Below, piece by piece: positions 1-9,035 of a stretch of 64,000 nt of DNA. The stretch spans positions 186,001 through 250,000 of the forward strand of contig NZ_BSTS01000003.1 of assembly GCF_030269665.1 (NCBI RefSeq), given 5' to 3'. The translations under genes were made by a program, and so were the position numbers. This stretch comes from Actinomycetospora sp. NBRC 106375 (GTDB lineage: Bacteria > Actinomycetota > Actinomycetes > Mycobacteriales > Pseudonocardiaceae). Numbering within the stretch: the first letter of the stretch is position 1; each line of letters begins with the position of its first letter. Under the pieces are notes generated by a model, which saw only the letters and a program-made list of their open reading frames with translations, made no database searches and was not told the origin of the DNA.

Positions 1-923
1 GTCGTCTGCGTGCCCAGGCCCGTGATCGAGCCCCTCATGACGTCCCCGTCGCGCAGCAGCCGGCCGCGGGCCATGCCGTTGCCGGCGGGGCTGCCGGTGA
101 GGACGAGGTCGCCCGGGTGCAGCGGCGTGATCTCCGAGGCCGCGGCCACCAGGGCGGCCACGTCGAAGAGCATGTCCTTGGTGGTCTCGTCCTGCATGAC
201 TCCGCCGTCAGGACCGTCCAGCTCGAGGCGGATGCGCAGGTCGGACGGGTCGACGTCGCTGGCGGCGACGAGCCACGGACCGAGCGGGGTGAAGCCCGGG
301 CCGTTCTTGCCGCGGAACCAGTCGGTGCCGATCTCGGGCATGTCCCGGCGGAACACCTGGTCGCGGGCGGTGAGGTCGTTGGCGATCGTGTAGGCAGCGA
401 CGTGGTCGAGGGCGCGGGCCCGGTCGACGCGGAACGCCTCGCGGCCGATCACCGCGGCCAGCTCGAGCTCCCAGTCGAACTGCTGTGTCCACGACGGGAT
501 GACGACGTCGTCGGCCGGGCCGGTGACGGCCGACGGCAGGCCGATGAACAGGTAGGGCGTGCCCTCGGCGGCGCGCCGGTCCATCATCGCCGCGACCTCG
601 GCCCGGATCTCCGCGTCCGGGCGGGTGCCGCGCTCCGCGTGGTGGGCGGCGGCGAGGTCGATGACGTGGGTGCGGTAGTTCGCGCCGGACTGGAGGATCT
701 GTCCGGGCTCGACCGGGGCGAGGACCTCGAGACCGTCGAGCGGCACCCCGTCGCCGGCGGCCAGGGCGTCCAGCCGCGGCAGCGCGCGGTCCCAGTCGGC
801 GAGCAGCTCCCGCGTGGTCGCGCCGACCTCGCTGGCGTCGACGACGCTCCCCGCGTCCGTCACGAGCCCGGGGAACCGGTGCCCGCCGGCCCCGGCGAAC
901 GTGCCCAGCCTGATCGCCCCCAT
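1..923 (-). CDS. Fumarylacetoacetate hydrolase family protein, 3' end cut by window edge
   Basis: Reading leftward from ATG at 923 gives 307 codons open to the window edge. The family cleaves or hydrates acylpyruvate-type catabolites in a metal-dependent active site. Visible family marks are GQILQSGANYRTH (about residues 74-86), the acidic metal-ligand patch DWELELAAVIGR (150-161), YTIANDLTARD (178-188), RGKNGPGFTPLGPW (204-217) and TGSPAGNGM (276-284). GGAGGGC lies about 8 nt before this ATG, which favours it over in-frame upstream GTG codons. The usual family length is 280-330 residues, so only a short C-terminus is missing. It is divergent from a LysR regulator, the usual arrangement for an inducible catabolic gene. 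The exact substrate cannot be read from the sequence. Confidence 0.88.
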   Translation of the reverse strand, partial: MGAIRLGTFAGAGGHRFPGLVTDAGSVVDASEVGATTRELLADWDRALPRLDALAAGDGVPLDGLEVLAPVEPGQILQSGANYRTHVIDLAAAHHAERGTRPDAEIRAEVAAMMDRRAAEGTPYLFIGLPSAVTGPADDVVIPSWTQQFDWELELAAVIGREAFRVDRARALDHVAAYTIANDLTARDQVFRRDMPEIGTDWFRGKNGPGFTPLGPWLVAASDVDPSDLRIRLELDGPDGGVMQDETTKDMLFDVAALVAAASEITPLHPGDLVLTGSPAGNGMARGRLLRDGDVMRGSITGLGTQT

Positions 924-1073
924 GGGCGTGCCCTCCGCATCGAGAGTCCGTGTGGTCGCGACCACGATGCGGTCGGGGCGCAGCAGCCCGGAAGCCCGAA
1001 CCGCTGATGCCGGGCATCGGCGGGATGGATGCCCCGGTTGAAGCGCGCGCGGCGGGCCCGGTATCCCTACGGG
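924..1073. promoter_or_regulatory. Divergent promoter region with a GATGCC-G-GGCATC palindrome
   Basis: The 150 bp between the FAH-family gene and the LysR gene hold a perfect inverted repeat, GATGCC-G-GGCATC, at 1006-1018. LysR regulators commonly bind a T-N11-A site in such a shared region, and this palindrome contains a compatible ATGCC...GGCAT core. That it is the operator is inference. I see no convincing -35/-10 pair for either gene. Confidence 0.4.
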
Positions 1074-2045
1074 ATGGACGAGGACGCGGCACCGCGGCCG
1101 CTCCGGCTCGCCAACCTCGACCTCAACCTGCTGCTCTCCCTGCGTGCCCTGCTCGCCGAGCGGAACGTGACCCGGGCGGCCGCCGCGCTCGGCCTGTCAC
1201 AGCCCGCGGTCAGCGCGGCCCTGGCCCGGCTGCGGCGGCACTTCGGCGACGAGCTGCTGGTCCGTGTCGGCAACCGCTACGAGCTGACACCGCTGGCGGC
1301 CGGTCTCGTGGACCGGGTGCAGGGCGCGGTCGCGGGCGTCGAGCGGGTGTTCTCCGCCGCCCCCGACTTCGACGCCACCGACAGCACGCGGGAGTTCACG
1401 CTCCTCGTCTCCGACTACGCGACGAGCGTGCTCGGCCCGCCGCTCGCGGCCGCCTTCGCCCGCTCCGCACCGAACGCCCGGCTGCGCCTGTGCCCGCACC
1501 GCCCCGAGGACGTCACCGGTGCCGCCGAACGCCTCCGTGGCGTGGACGGGCTGCTGCTGCCCCACGGTTTCGTCGACGACCTGCCTTTCATCGACCTCTA
1601 CGAGGACCACTGGGTCGTCCTGGTCGCGACCGCCAACGAGCGGGTCGGGGCGGAGATCACCCTCGACGATCTCGCCACGTTGCCGTGGGTCACCGTCTAC
1701 CACCGCCCGACGGCGTTCACCCCGGCCGCCCAGCAGCTGCGGGCCCACGGCATCGAGCCCCGGGCGCAGGTCGTGGTGGAGTCCTTCCTGCCGATCCCGG
1801 ACCTCGTCGCCGGCACCGACCGGGTGGCCCTCGTCCAGGCCCGCCTCGCGGCGCGCCTGCGGCCCGGCGGCGGTGTGCGGGCGCTGCCCTGCCCCTTCAC
1901 GGTGACGCCGCTGGTGGAGGCGATGTGGTGGCACCCGACGTACGACACGGACGCGGCCCACCGGTGGCTGCGCGGCCTGATCACCGAGGTCAGCGCGGTC
2001 CTCCCGACCATCAGCGCGACCGATGGTGGGTCCCAAGAGGAATGA
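1074..2045 (+). CDS. LysR-family transcriptional regulator
   Basis: The 323-residue product has the usual LysR length. The N-terminal winged helix-turn-helix covers about residues 12-70, with the recognition segment AAALGLSQPAVSAALARLR and the characteristic ELLVRVGNRYELTPLA. The rest is an effector-binding domain of the periplasmic-binding-protein type. The LNLLLSLRALL opening and the overall pattern resemble the NodD/NahR-like subgroup. ATG 1074 was chosen because the helix-turn-helix normally begins about 10 residues from the start; an in-frame ATG at 1029 would add 15 basic residues. It is divergent from the FAH-family gene and followed by an MFS gene on the same strand, so it probably controls one or both in response to an aromatic or keto-acid ligand (inference). 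Confidence 0.9.
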   Translation: MDEDAAPRPLRLANLDLNLLLSLRALLAERNVTRAAAALGLSQPAVSAALARLRRHFGDELLVRVGNRYELTPLAAGLVDRVQGAVAGVERVFSAAPDFDATDSTREFTLLVSDYATSVLGPPLAAAFARSAPNARLRLCPHRPEDVTGAAERLRGVDGLLLPHGFVDDLPFIDLYEDHWVVLVATANERVGAEITLDDLATLPWVTVYHRPTAFTPAAQQLRAHGIEPRAQVVVESFLPIPDLVAGTDRVALVQARLAARLRPGGGVRALPCPFTVTPLVEAMWWHPTYDTDAAHRWLRGLITEVSAVLPTISATDGGSQEE

Positions 2046-2115
2046 TTTCCTCTGCTGTGACCCGCGCCTCGACACTCGCCGTCACCACCACAGCGGGGAC
2101 GGGACGGAGGGCGTC

Positions 2116-3336
2116 GTGACGGTGATCGGCCAGGACGAGGACCAGGGCAGGGCGGCCCGGTCACGCGGAGCGATCGGGCAGGGCGCGATCCTGCTGGCGG
2201 GCAGCTGCCTGCCGATCCTCGGATCGGTGCTGCTCGCCCCGGTGCTGCCCCGGATGATGGACGCCTTCGCGGGGACGGCGGGCGTCGAGGCGCTGGTGCC
2301 GATCGTGCTCACCGCGCCGGCGCTGGTGATCGGCCTGCTGGCCCCGGTCGCGGGGCGGATCGTCGACGCGGCCGGCCGCAAGCGGGTGTTGGTCGCCGCC
2401 CTCGTGGTCTACGCGCTCTTCGGGACGGCGCCGCTGTACCTGAGCTCGCTGGGCGCGATCGTCGCCAGCCGCGTCGGGGTCGGGATCTGCGAGGCCGCGA
2501 TCATGACCGCCTGCACGACGCTGCTCGCCGACCTCTTCGACGGCACGGCCCGCGACCGGTGGTTCGGCCGGCAGACGATCGCGACGACCCTCGCGGCGAC
2601 CGTGTTCTTCGCCCTCGGCGGGGCCCTCGGCGCGGTGAGCTGGCGGGCGCCGTTCGTCCTGTACCTCTCCAGCCTGGTGATCGCCGTCCTGGTCGCGGTG
2701 TTCGTGCGCAGCACGGGCCGCACACCGGCCGCGGCGCTCCCGCCGGTGCCCTGGCGCCTCATCGCCGTGCCGTGCCTGGTCACCCTCTTCGGCGGCGTCG
2801 TCTTCTACACGCCGATCGCCGAGCTCTCCCTGGTGCTCGCGTCGGTCGGGGTGACCTCGACGGCCACCATCGGCCTGGTCAGCGCCGTCGCCTCGCTCGC
2901 CACCGCGGCGGGCGGGTTCACCTTCGGCCGGGTCTCCCGGCGCGGGACGCGCGTGCTGCTCCCGGTCGCCCTCGGGCTCGCGGCGGTGGGGCTCGTGGTC
3001 GTCGGGGCGTCGTCGGCGGTGCCGGTCATCGCCGTCGGCGCGGTGATCGCCAGCGCGGGCACCGGCCTCCTGCTGCCGACGCTGTTGACGTGGGCGCTGT
3101 CCGGGCTGTGCTTCGCCGAGCGCGGCCGGGGGACGGGCTTCTGGACCGCGGCGATGTTCATCGGCCAGTTCTTCTGCCCGCTCGTGCTGCTCGCGGTCGC
3201 CGGGCCGCTGGGCGGGCTGTCGGGGTCGATCCTGGCCCTCGGCGTGCTGACCGCGGTGGTCGCCGCCGTCGCCCCGGTGATCGTGCGGGCGGCCGGTCAG
3301 CGGTCGAGCCGGGCGGTCACGACGCCCGTCTCGTAG
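2116..3336 (+). CDS. MFS transporter
   Basis: This is a 406-residue hydrophobic protein with about 12 predicted membrane segments. After the second helix comes the MFS loop signature, here GRIVDAAGRKRVLV (G-x-x-x-D-x-x-G-R-K/R), which identifies the major facilitator superfamily. Start GTG 2116 has GGAGG 6 nt upstream; the longer frame back to 2023 would overlap the LysR gene and code for an unlikely hydrophilic leader. The gene lies 70 bp after the LysR gene on the same strand and may carry the substrate of the FAH pathway, though nothing in the protein proves this. Its last 40 bp overlap the convergent response-regulator gene. Confidence 0.85.
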   Translation: MTVIGQDEDQGRAARSRGAIGQGAILLAGSCLPILGSVLLAPVLPRMMDAFAGTAGVEALVPIVLTAPALVIGLLAPVAGRIVDAAGRKRVLVAALVVYALFGTAPLYLSSLGAIVASRVGVGICEAAIMTACTTLLADLFDGTARDRWFGRQTIATTLAATVFFALGGALGAVSWRAPFVLYLSSLVIAVLVAVFVRSTGRTPAAALPPVPWRLIAVPCLVTLFGGVVFYTPIAELSLVLASVGVTSTATIGLVSAVASLATAAGGFTFGRVSRRGTRVLLPVALGLAAVGLVVVGASSAVPVIAVGAVIASAGTGLLLPTLLTWALSGLCFAERGRGTGFWTAAMFIGQFFCPLVLLAVAGPLGGLSGSILALGVLTAVVAAVAPVIVRAAGQRSSRAVTTPVS

Positions 3337-3959
3337 GCCAGGACGACGGCCTGGACGCGGTCGCGCAGGTCGAGCTTGGTGAGGATGCGCCCGACGTGGG
3401 TCTTGACCGTCTGCTCGGCGAGCACGAGGTGCTCGGCGATCTCGAGGTTCGACAGCCCCCGCGCCACGAGCCCGAGCACCTCGCGCTCGCGGGCGGTCAG
3501 GACGTCGAGGCGCGGGGAGACCGCCCGGGCGGGCACGGCGCGCGAGGCGAACTCGGCGACCAGCCGGCGCGTGACCGACGGGGCGAGCAGCGCGTCGCCG
3601 GCGGCGACGACCCGGACCGCGCGCACGAGCTCCTCGGCCGGCGCGTCCTTGAGCAGGAAGCCGCTCGCCCCGGCGCGCAGGGCCTCGTAGACGTACTCGT
3701 CGACGTCGAACGTCGTCAGCACGAGCACCCGGACCTCCGGGTGGCGGGCCACGATCCTCCGGGTCGCCGCGAGCCCGTCGAGCCGCGGCATCCGCACGTC
3801 CATGAGGACGACGTCGGGGGCGTGCGCCTCGACCGCGGCGATCGCCTCCTCGCCGTCGGCGGCGTGCCCGACCACCTCGAGGCCGGGCTGCGCGGCCAGG
3901 AGGGCGCCGAAGCCCTCGCGGACCATCGCCTGGTCGTCGGCGACGAGCACCCGCGTCAC
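3297..3959 (-). CDS. NarL/LuxR-type response regulator
   Basis: The 220-residue protein has an N-terminal receiver domain with acidic pair D8-D9, phosphoacceptor D54 in VLMDVRMPRLDG and the conserved lysine in GFLLKDAP. A LuxR helix-turn-helix follows near residues 150-212 (LTAREREVLGLVARGLSNLEIAEHL). GTG 3959 overlaps the TGA of the upstream kinase as GTGA, so the two are translationally coupled and form a cognate pair. The C-terminal coding end overlaps the 3' end of the convergent MFS gene by 40 bp. The signal sensed is not visible. Confidence 0.93.
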   Translation of the reverse strand: MTRVLVADDQAMVREGFGALLAAQPGLEVVGHAADGEEAIAAVEAHAPDVVLMDVRMPRLDGLAATRRIVARHPEVRVLVLTTFDVDEYVYEALRAGASGFLLKDAPAEELVRAVRVVAAGDALLAPSVTRRLVAEFASRAVPARAVSPRLDVLTAREREVLGLVARGLSNLEIAEHLVLAEQTVKTHVGRILTKLDLRDRVQAVVLAYETGVVTARLDR

Positions 3960-5116
3960 GCGCTCCTCCCCGCGACGGCCCGCCCGCTCGGCAGCCGCGC
4001 CTCCACGGCGTACCCGCCCTCGGCGGTCGGCCCGATGGTCAGCTCGCCGCCGACCGCCGCGGCGCGCTCGCGCATCCCGGGCAGCCCGAGCCCCGAGCCC
4101 GGGCCGGTGGCCTCGCGGCCCGGGCCGTTGACCACCCGGACGCGGACGGCGTCGTCGGCGTGGTCGACGGTGACGGTGACCGGGGCGTCGGCGGCGTGGC
4201 GGGAGGCGTTGGCGAGCGCCTCGGCGAGGATCCGGTAGAGCGAGACCGTCGCCGCGGCCCCGAGCGCCGCCGGGTCCCCGGTGGTCCTGACGGTGAGGTC
4301 GACGCCCGCGCGGGTGGTCGCGGCGAGGAGGTCGTCGACGTCGGCCGCGGTCGGCTGCGGCCGCCGCTCGCCGCCCTCCTCGGTGCGCAGGACCTGCAGG
4401 ACCCCGCGCAGCTCGCCGAGCGCCTGCCGCGCCGCGTCGCCGATCGCGGTGAACTCGCCGGCGGACGCCTCGTCGACGTCGGGGAGGCGGTAGCGGGCGG
4501 TCTCGGCGCGCACCACGACCATCGACATCGCGTGCGCGACGACGTCGTGCAGGTCGCGGGCGACGCGGGCGCGCTCCTGCAGCACCGCGCGCCGCGACTC
4601 CTCGTCGGCCCGCTGCTCCTCGACCACGGCGATCTCGCGACGCTGGGAGACGACCCGGCGCACGAGCAACGCCACCGCGAGCAGGACCAGGGTCCAGAAG
4701 ACGGCCAGGCCGAGGCCCTCCACCGAGACGGTGGCCGCGGAGACCACGACCGGCACGCCGACCGCGGCCACCGCCACCGCCCACCACGCGCACCGGACCG
4801 CCACCAGCGCCGTGAGCCCGCCCAGCACCACCAGGTGCACGACCTGCACGCCGAGCCCGTGACCGGGCGCCGGCCCGACGAGCCACGCGATCAGCAGGGC
4901 CCCGAGGGCGGAGGCGATCCACGCCCGCCACGGGTGCTCCGGTGCCAGGAGCACCGGCAGGCACACGACGAGCGCGACCGGCAGCGCCGTCGGCGGGCCG
5001 ACCGCGAGCTCCTGCAGCGCGGTCGGCCACGCGATCGCCAGCAGCACGCCGACCAGCACGATCCGGCCCGCCCACGACCAGCGCCGGGCGCGCGGCGTGA
5101 TCCGTCCCCGAGCCAT
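3956..5116 (-). CDS. Sensor histidine kinase, NarL/DesK type
   Basis: The 386-residue kinase has a hydrophobic N-terminal half (about 4-6 membrane segments up to residue 155), a coiled segment, a HisKA_3 dimerisation helix with phosphoacceptor H190 in ARVARDLHDVVAHAMSMVVV, and a C-terminal ATPase domain with GLGLPGMRERAAAVGG. No extracellular sensor domain is evident, so it probably senses within or near the membrane, as DesK/LiaS-like kinases do. It is coupled to the response regulator by a GTGA overlap. The ATG has no Shine-Dalgarno sequence but sits 8 nt after TAACCT, consistent with leaderless translation. Confidence 0.92.
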   Translation of the reverse strand: MARGRITPRARRWSWAGRIVLVGVLLAIAWPTALQELAVGPPTALPVALVVCLPVLLAPEHPWRAWIASALGALLIAWLVGPAPGHGLGVQVVHLVVLGGLTALVAVRCAWWAVAVAAVGVPVVVSAATVSVEGLGLAVFWTLVLLAVALLVRRVVSQRREIAVVEEQRADEESRRAVLQERARVARDLHDVVAHAMSMVVVRAETARYRLPDVDEASAGEFTAIGDAARQALGELRGVLQVLRTEEGGERRPQPTAADVDDLLAATTRAGVDLTVRTTGDPAALGAAATVSLYRILAEALANASRHAADAPVTVTVDHADDAVRVRVVNGPGREATGPGSGLGLPGMRERAAAVGGELTIGPTAEGGYAVEARLPSGRAVAGRSA

Positions 5117-5130
5117 GGTGAAGGAGGTTA
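5117..5130 (-). promoter_or_regulatory. Probable -10 for a leaderless kinase transcript
   Basis: On the minus strand TAACCT (5125-5130) ends 8 nt before the kinase ATG. The TAnnnT form plus this spacing places the transcription start at or next to the start codon. The -35 is weak (GACGAC-like), so the promoter is inferred mainly from the -10. Confidence 0.4.
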
Positions 5131-5272
5131 GGAGGCCCCTACCGCGCTGTCGTCACACCAGGGTCCTCACCCCCCGGTATGACGCCGAGGCGGTGATGGC
5201 ACCGTGGTCCTGCTCCCACGACGGCTCCCCAGCCCGACGCCCGCCGAGGCCCTCGGTGGCGAGCGTTCCCCC

Positions 5273-5923
5273 ATGACCTGCACCGACACCCGTGCTCCCT
5301 CGCTGCCCCGGGTGACGTGGCCCCGGCGCACGCGCTTCCTGCGCCGGCCGGCGACCGCGACGCTGCTCGTCGTCCTCGCCGTGATCGCCGGGCTCGTGCT
5401 CGCCACCGGCACCGGGCAGGCGACGGTGCCGGCGCGCGGCGCCGAGGACCCGGACGCGGCCCGCGCGGTGGCCGACCTCACCGGTGAGAACCCCGGACCC
5501 GGCCGCGTCGGCTCCCGGCTGCCCGTCGCCTACCTCGCCGCCACCGCGGGCACGTCGCGCCACCCGGCCGTCGTCGACGGGATGCTGCTCGACCCCGGTG
5601 GGGGGTGCTCGTCCCCGATCGCCCTGCCCGCGGCGTTCGACGACGCCTGCCGCGCGCACGACCTCGGCTACGACCTGCTGCGCTACGCCAACCGGCGCGG
5701 GGCTCCGCTCGGGGGATGGGCGCGCGCCGCCCTCGACCGCCAGCTGGCCCGCGACCTCGCTGCCGCGTGCACCGAGACCTTCGCGACACGGGGCGTCGTC
5801 GACCTCACGCGCTGCCACGTCGTCGCCGGGCTCGCCGACGTCGTCGTCGCCGCCAACTCGTGGCGGCAGGGCTGGAGCGTGCCGGTCGTCGAGCACGGTC
5901 CCTTCGAGCGGGACCCGGCGTGA
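5273..5923 (+). CDS. Secreted prokaryotic phospholipase A2-like protein
   Basis: The 216-residue product begins with a basic stretch and a single hydrophobic helix (about residues 29-46, LLVVLAVIAGLVLA), a signal peptide or anchor. The mature part contains the bacterial PLA2 catalytic block FDDACRAHDLGYDLLRYA, with C126 and the His-Asp pair H129-D130, preceded by the LLDPGGGCSSP loop. This family (for example the Streptomyces violaceoruber enzyme) hydrolyses the sn-2 ester of phospholipids outside the cell and has two disulphides; cysteines 112, 126, 166 and 181 are present. ATG 5273 was chosen over GTG 5204 because it puts the basic region directly before the hydrophobic helix. The stop overlaps the GTG of the following sensor kinase. 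Confidence 0.85.
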   Translation: MTCTDTRAPSLPRVTWPRRTRFLRRPATATLLVVLAVIAGLVLATGTGQATVPARGAEDPDAARAVADLTGENPGPGRVGSRLPVAYLAATAGTSRHPAVVDGMLLDPGGGCSSPIALPAAFDDACRAHDLGYDLLRYANRRGAPLGGWARAALDRQLARDLAAACTETFATRGVVDLTRCHVVAGLADVVVAANSWRQGWSVPVVEHGPFERDPA

Positions 5924-8116
5924 CCCCGGTCGTCGGCCCGCCCGCGGCCGGCGACCCCGCCCCCCGATCCACGACCCGCTCGGCGCTCCCGGCCGCGCTG
6001 CTCCTGACCGTGTCGACGTTCCCGCCGATGCTGCCGCGCGGCGTCGTGACGCAGCTCGTGGAGTCGGCCGTGCTCGCGGGGCTGGGCTGGTGGCCGGGCG
6101 GGTGCGTGCGGTGGCGGCTCGGCGCCGGTGGCGCGGTGGCCACCGCCGTGTGGGTCGCGGTCACGCTCGGGGTGCAGGACGTGCAGCGGGCGGACCTGGG
6201 GCTCCCGGTGGTCGGCTGGGCGCTGCTGGTCGCGGTCGCGACGGCGGTCGTGCTCGTCCCGCGTCGGGCCGTGCCGTCCCGGCGCTGTGGCGGCGCGAGC
6301 GCCCGATCGGCGCGCTGGTCGTGTTCGCGGCCTCCGTGCCGCCGGTCTGGGCGCTGGCGGCCTCGCCCGCGACGTGGACGTGGGCGGTGCTCGTGTTCGG
6401 TGTCGTCCGGCGGTCCCGCCCGGTGCCCGGCGGGGTGGCGCTCGTCGCGACGACGGTGCTGGCCCCGGTGCTCGCCGGGTTCGCCGACCGCCCCTCCGAC
6501 CCGGCCACGGCCCTCGGGATCGCGGTGGGGCTGCTCCTGAACGTGGGCCTCGTCCTGGTCGCGGCGGCCGCCGTCGCGGTGGTCGCCCGGGGGCGCGCCG
6601 CACGGATCGCGGCGCGGCGCCGGCAGGAGGAGCGTGACCGTCTCGCCGACGCCCTCGCCGCCCAGCGTGACCGGCTCGCCGGCGACCTCCGCGACCTCGT
6701 CGCCGTCCGCGTCGAGCGGGTCGTCGCCGGTGTCCGCGCCCTGCCGGCGGCCGCGACGGACCGCGACGCCCGGCTCACCGACGTGGCCGCGGACGCCCGG
6801 GCCGCCCTCGCGGGGATGCGCCGGGCCCTGCACCTGCTGCGTGACCCCGGGACGGCTGCTCCGCAGCCCGGCCCGGCGCCCGGCCCACCGGCCGCGCCGC
6901 CCTCCCGGTGGCTCCCGACCCGGGGCGGGCTGGCGCTCGCCGCCGTGGCGGCGGGCCTCGTCGCGGCCTCGGCCGCGGTGGCGGCGGTCGCGATCCCGCA
7001 CGCCCGCCCGGGCCCGCTGGCGGACACGCTCGCGCTGGTCGACGTCGACCTCGCCCGGCCGCTCGGGCTGCTGCCGCTGCTGGTCCAGGTCGGCGCCCTC
7101 GCGTGGTGGCCGCTCGCGCCGCTACCGGCGCTGTGGTGGCGACGGCGGGATCGACGGCGGCCGCGCTGCTGCACAGCACGCACCTGGTCACCGAGGCGTC
7201 CTGGAGCATCCTCGTCTTCGGCGCCGGGCTGGGCGCGGGGACGGTCGCGTCCGCCCTCACCGTCGCGGCGTGCTCGGCCGTGGTGCTCGTGACGACCCTG
7301 ACCACGGACGTCCCGGCGGCGATCGACCAGGGCCAGGCCACCTGGGTGCTGTCGTACGTGCTGGTCCCCGCGATCTGGGGTCTCGGCGTGCTGCAGCGCC
7401 GGGCCGCGGCCGCCGAGGCCCGGCGCGCCGCCGACCGGGCCGCGGAGCGCGCCCTGCGGGAGGTCCGCGCGCAGCGGCTCGGCCTGGCCCGCGACCTGCA
7501 CGACGTCCTCGCCCACGAGCTGTCGGCGCTCGTCGTGACCCTGCACGCCGCGCGCCTCGACCCCGACCCGGCCACTCTCGCCGCGATCGACGAGGCCGGC
7601 GAGCGGATCGCCGCGGCGCTGGCGACCCTGCTGGAGGGCGCTCCGGGCGCCGCGCGCCCCGTCCTCGACGCCGACGCCCTCGAGGCGCTCGCCGGGCCCG
7701 CGCGCGGCGCCGGGCTGCCGGTGACGGTCGAGGTCGTCGGCACCGCGCCTGCGGACCGTCCGGAGGCGGACGTGCTCGCCGCGCGGATCGTCACCGAGGC
7801 GCTCACCAACGCACTGCGCCACGCCGGGCCGACGCCGACGCGGGTGTCCGTCCGCCATGGCGACGACGTCGTGACGGCCGAGGTGGTCGACGACGGCGTG
7901 CGGCCCGGCCACCGCCCGGCGCGCGAGGGCTCGGGCCTGGGGATGATGGGGATGCGCGAGCGCGCCGCCCTCGTCGGCGGGACCGTCGAGGCGGGACCGT
8001 GCGGGCCGGGCTGGCGCGTCCTCGCGCACCTGCCGCGCCGTCCGGCGGGGCTGCTCGACGCGGAGCCCGACGCCGGATCCGTCGAGCCCGCCGGGTCCAG
8101 ATCGCCGTCCCGGTGA
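5920..8116 (+). pseudogene. Tandem-unit sensor histidine kinase disrupted by two frameshifts
   Basis: Coding continues from GTG 5920 but changes frame twice, near 6262-6280 and near 7137-7150. Each change fits loss of one base; restored, the protein would be about 732 residues. The first unit has several membrane helices and a degenerate HisKA_3 helix in which the family DLHD is DLRD, so it lacks the phosphoacceptor histidine. The second unit has new membrane helices, an intact H-box (LGLARDLHDVLAHELSALVV) and an ATPase domain ending GSGLGMMGMRERAALVGG. The middle frame runs unbroken from unit 1 into unit 2, which shows this was one gene. There is no adjacent response regulator. GTG 5920 overlaps the PLA2 stop as GTGA. 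Real mutation, sequencing error and programmed shifting remain possible. Confidence 0.75.
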
Positions 8117-8166
8117 CGAACCCGCTCGCATCTGACACCGATCGTCACCCGGATCGCGATCACCCT

Positions 8167-8184
8167 CTCCTCCTCGAGGAGGAG
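8167..8184. repeat. Perfect 18-bp palindrome
   Basis: CTCCTCCTC followed directly by GAGGAGGAG is a loopless perfect inverted repeat, 50 bp after the kinase stop and 92 bp before the CPBP protease start. It could be an operator or part of a terminator. Its right arm resembles a Shine-Dalgarno sequence but is too far from any start to act as one. Confidence 0.5.
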
Positions 8185-8276
8185 GCGCCCGGCCAGGGAT
8201 CCGCACCGCGACGGACGATCACCGGCCCCGGGGCTCCCTAGCGTCGACAACGTCCGACACCCGAGGAGGAGACGTC

Positions 8277-9035
8277 GTGTCGACACCCACGCAGCCCGCT
8301 GCGCCCGAGCCCGCCGACCCGCACCCCGTCCCGCCCGGTCCGACCGACCCGGGCCCCGCGTCCGGCACCCCGGGGCGTCCCCGTCCGGGGTGGACCGAGA
8401 TCGCGGTCGGCGCCGTCGCCTACCTCGCCCTCACCGCCCTGGCCGCGATCCTGCTCGGCGGGCTGCTCCGCCCGGGGAGCGCGACGCTCGCCGTCGTCGC
8501 GATCGGGATCTCCGGGGCGGCGGCGCTCGGCGCGGCGCTGCTCGCCGTCGCCGTGCGGGTGCGGTCGCTGCGGGCCGTCGGCGTGCGCGCCGCGTCGTGG
8601 CGGTGGCTGCTCGTCGGCGTCGCGGGCGGCGTCGTCGCCTTCGCCGTCAACCGTCTGATCATCCTCTCCTACGTCCTCGCGACCGGGGACATGTCGAACC
8701 CCCAGGCCGGGTTCCTCCCGGGGCTGACCGGCGACCTGCCCACGTTCGCCCTGATGATGCTGCTCGGCGCGGTCCTCGTGCCGGTGGGGGAGGAGCTGCT
8801 CTTCCGGGGCGTCGTCACCACGGCGCTGGGCCGCCACGGCGCGTGGGTCGCGGTGCTCGCGAGCGCGCTGGTCTTCGCGCTCGCGCACGGCGTCTCGATC
8901 GTGCTCCCCGCCGCGTTCGTGCTCGGGGTGATCAACGCCCTGCTGCTGCGGCGCAGCGGGTCGGTCTGGCCCGGCGTGCTGGCCCACGGGGTCAACAACG
9001 CCCTCGTCTTCGGTCTGGCGGCGCTGGTCCTGTAG
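8277..9035 (+). CDS. CPBP-family intramembrane metalloprotease (Abi/CAAX-type)
   Basis: The 252-residue protein has a proline-rich cytoplasmic leader (1-38) and about six to eight membrane helices. The CPBP motifs are present: EELLFRGVV with E172, E173 and R177, then HGVS with H204, then HGVNNALV with H238. These are the glutamates and histidines that bind the catalytic metal in Rce1-like proteases. The substrate is unknown; bacterial members act in membrane-protein processing, immunity to peptides, or stress signalling. GTG 8277 has GAGGAGGAG about 6 nt upstream. A TAGCGT -10 lies at 8239-8244, so the gene has its own promoter and a short leader. Confidence 0.88.
   Translation: MSTPTQPAAPEPADPHPVPPGPTDPGPASGTPGRPRPGWTEIAVGAVAYLALTALAAILLGGLLRPGSATLAVVAIGISGAAALGAALLAVAVRVRSLRAVGVRAASWRWLLVGVAGGVVAFAVNRLIILSYVLATGDMSNPQAGFLPGLTGDLPTFALMMLLGAVLVPVGEELLFRGVVTTALGRHGAWVAVLASALVFALAHGVSIVLPAAFVLGVINALLLRRSGSVWPGVLAHGVNNALVFGLAALVL

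Noticed and set aside
3297-5075. A single 592-codon frame fusing sequence upstream to the response regulator
   Set aside because: The upstream part overlaps the real kinase in another frame and is Arg/Ala/Gly-rich noise; the regulator starts at GTG 3959.
5204-5272. Upstream GTG start for the phospholipase
   Set aside because: It would place 23 extra residues before the basic region of the signal peptide and has no better ribosome-binding site.
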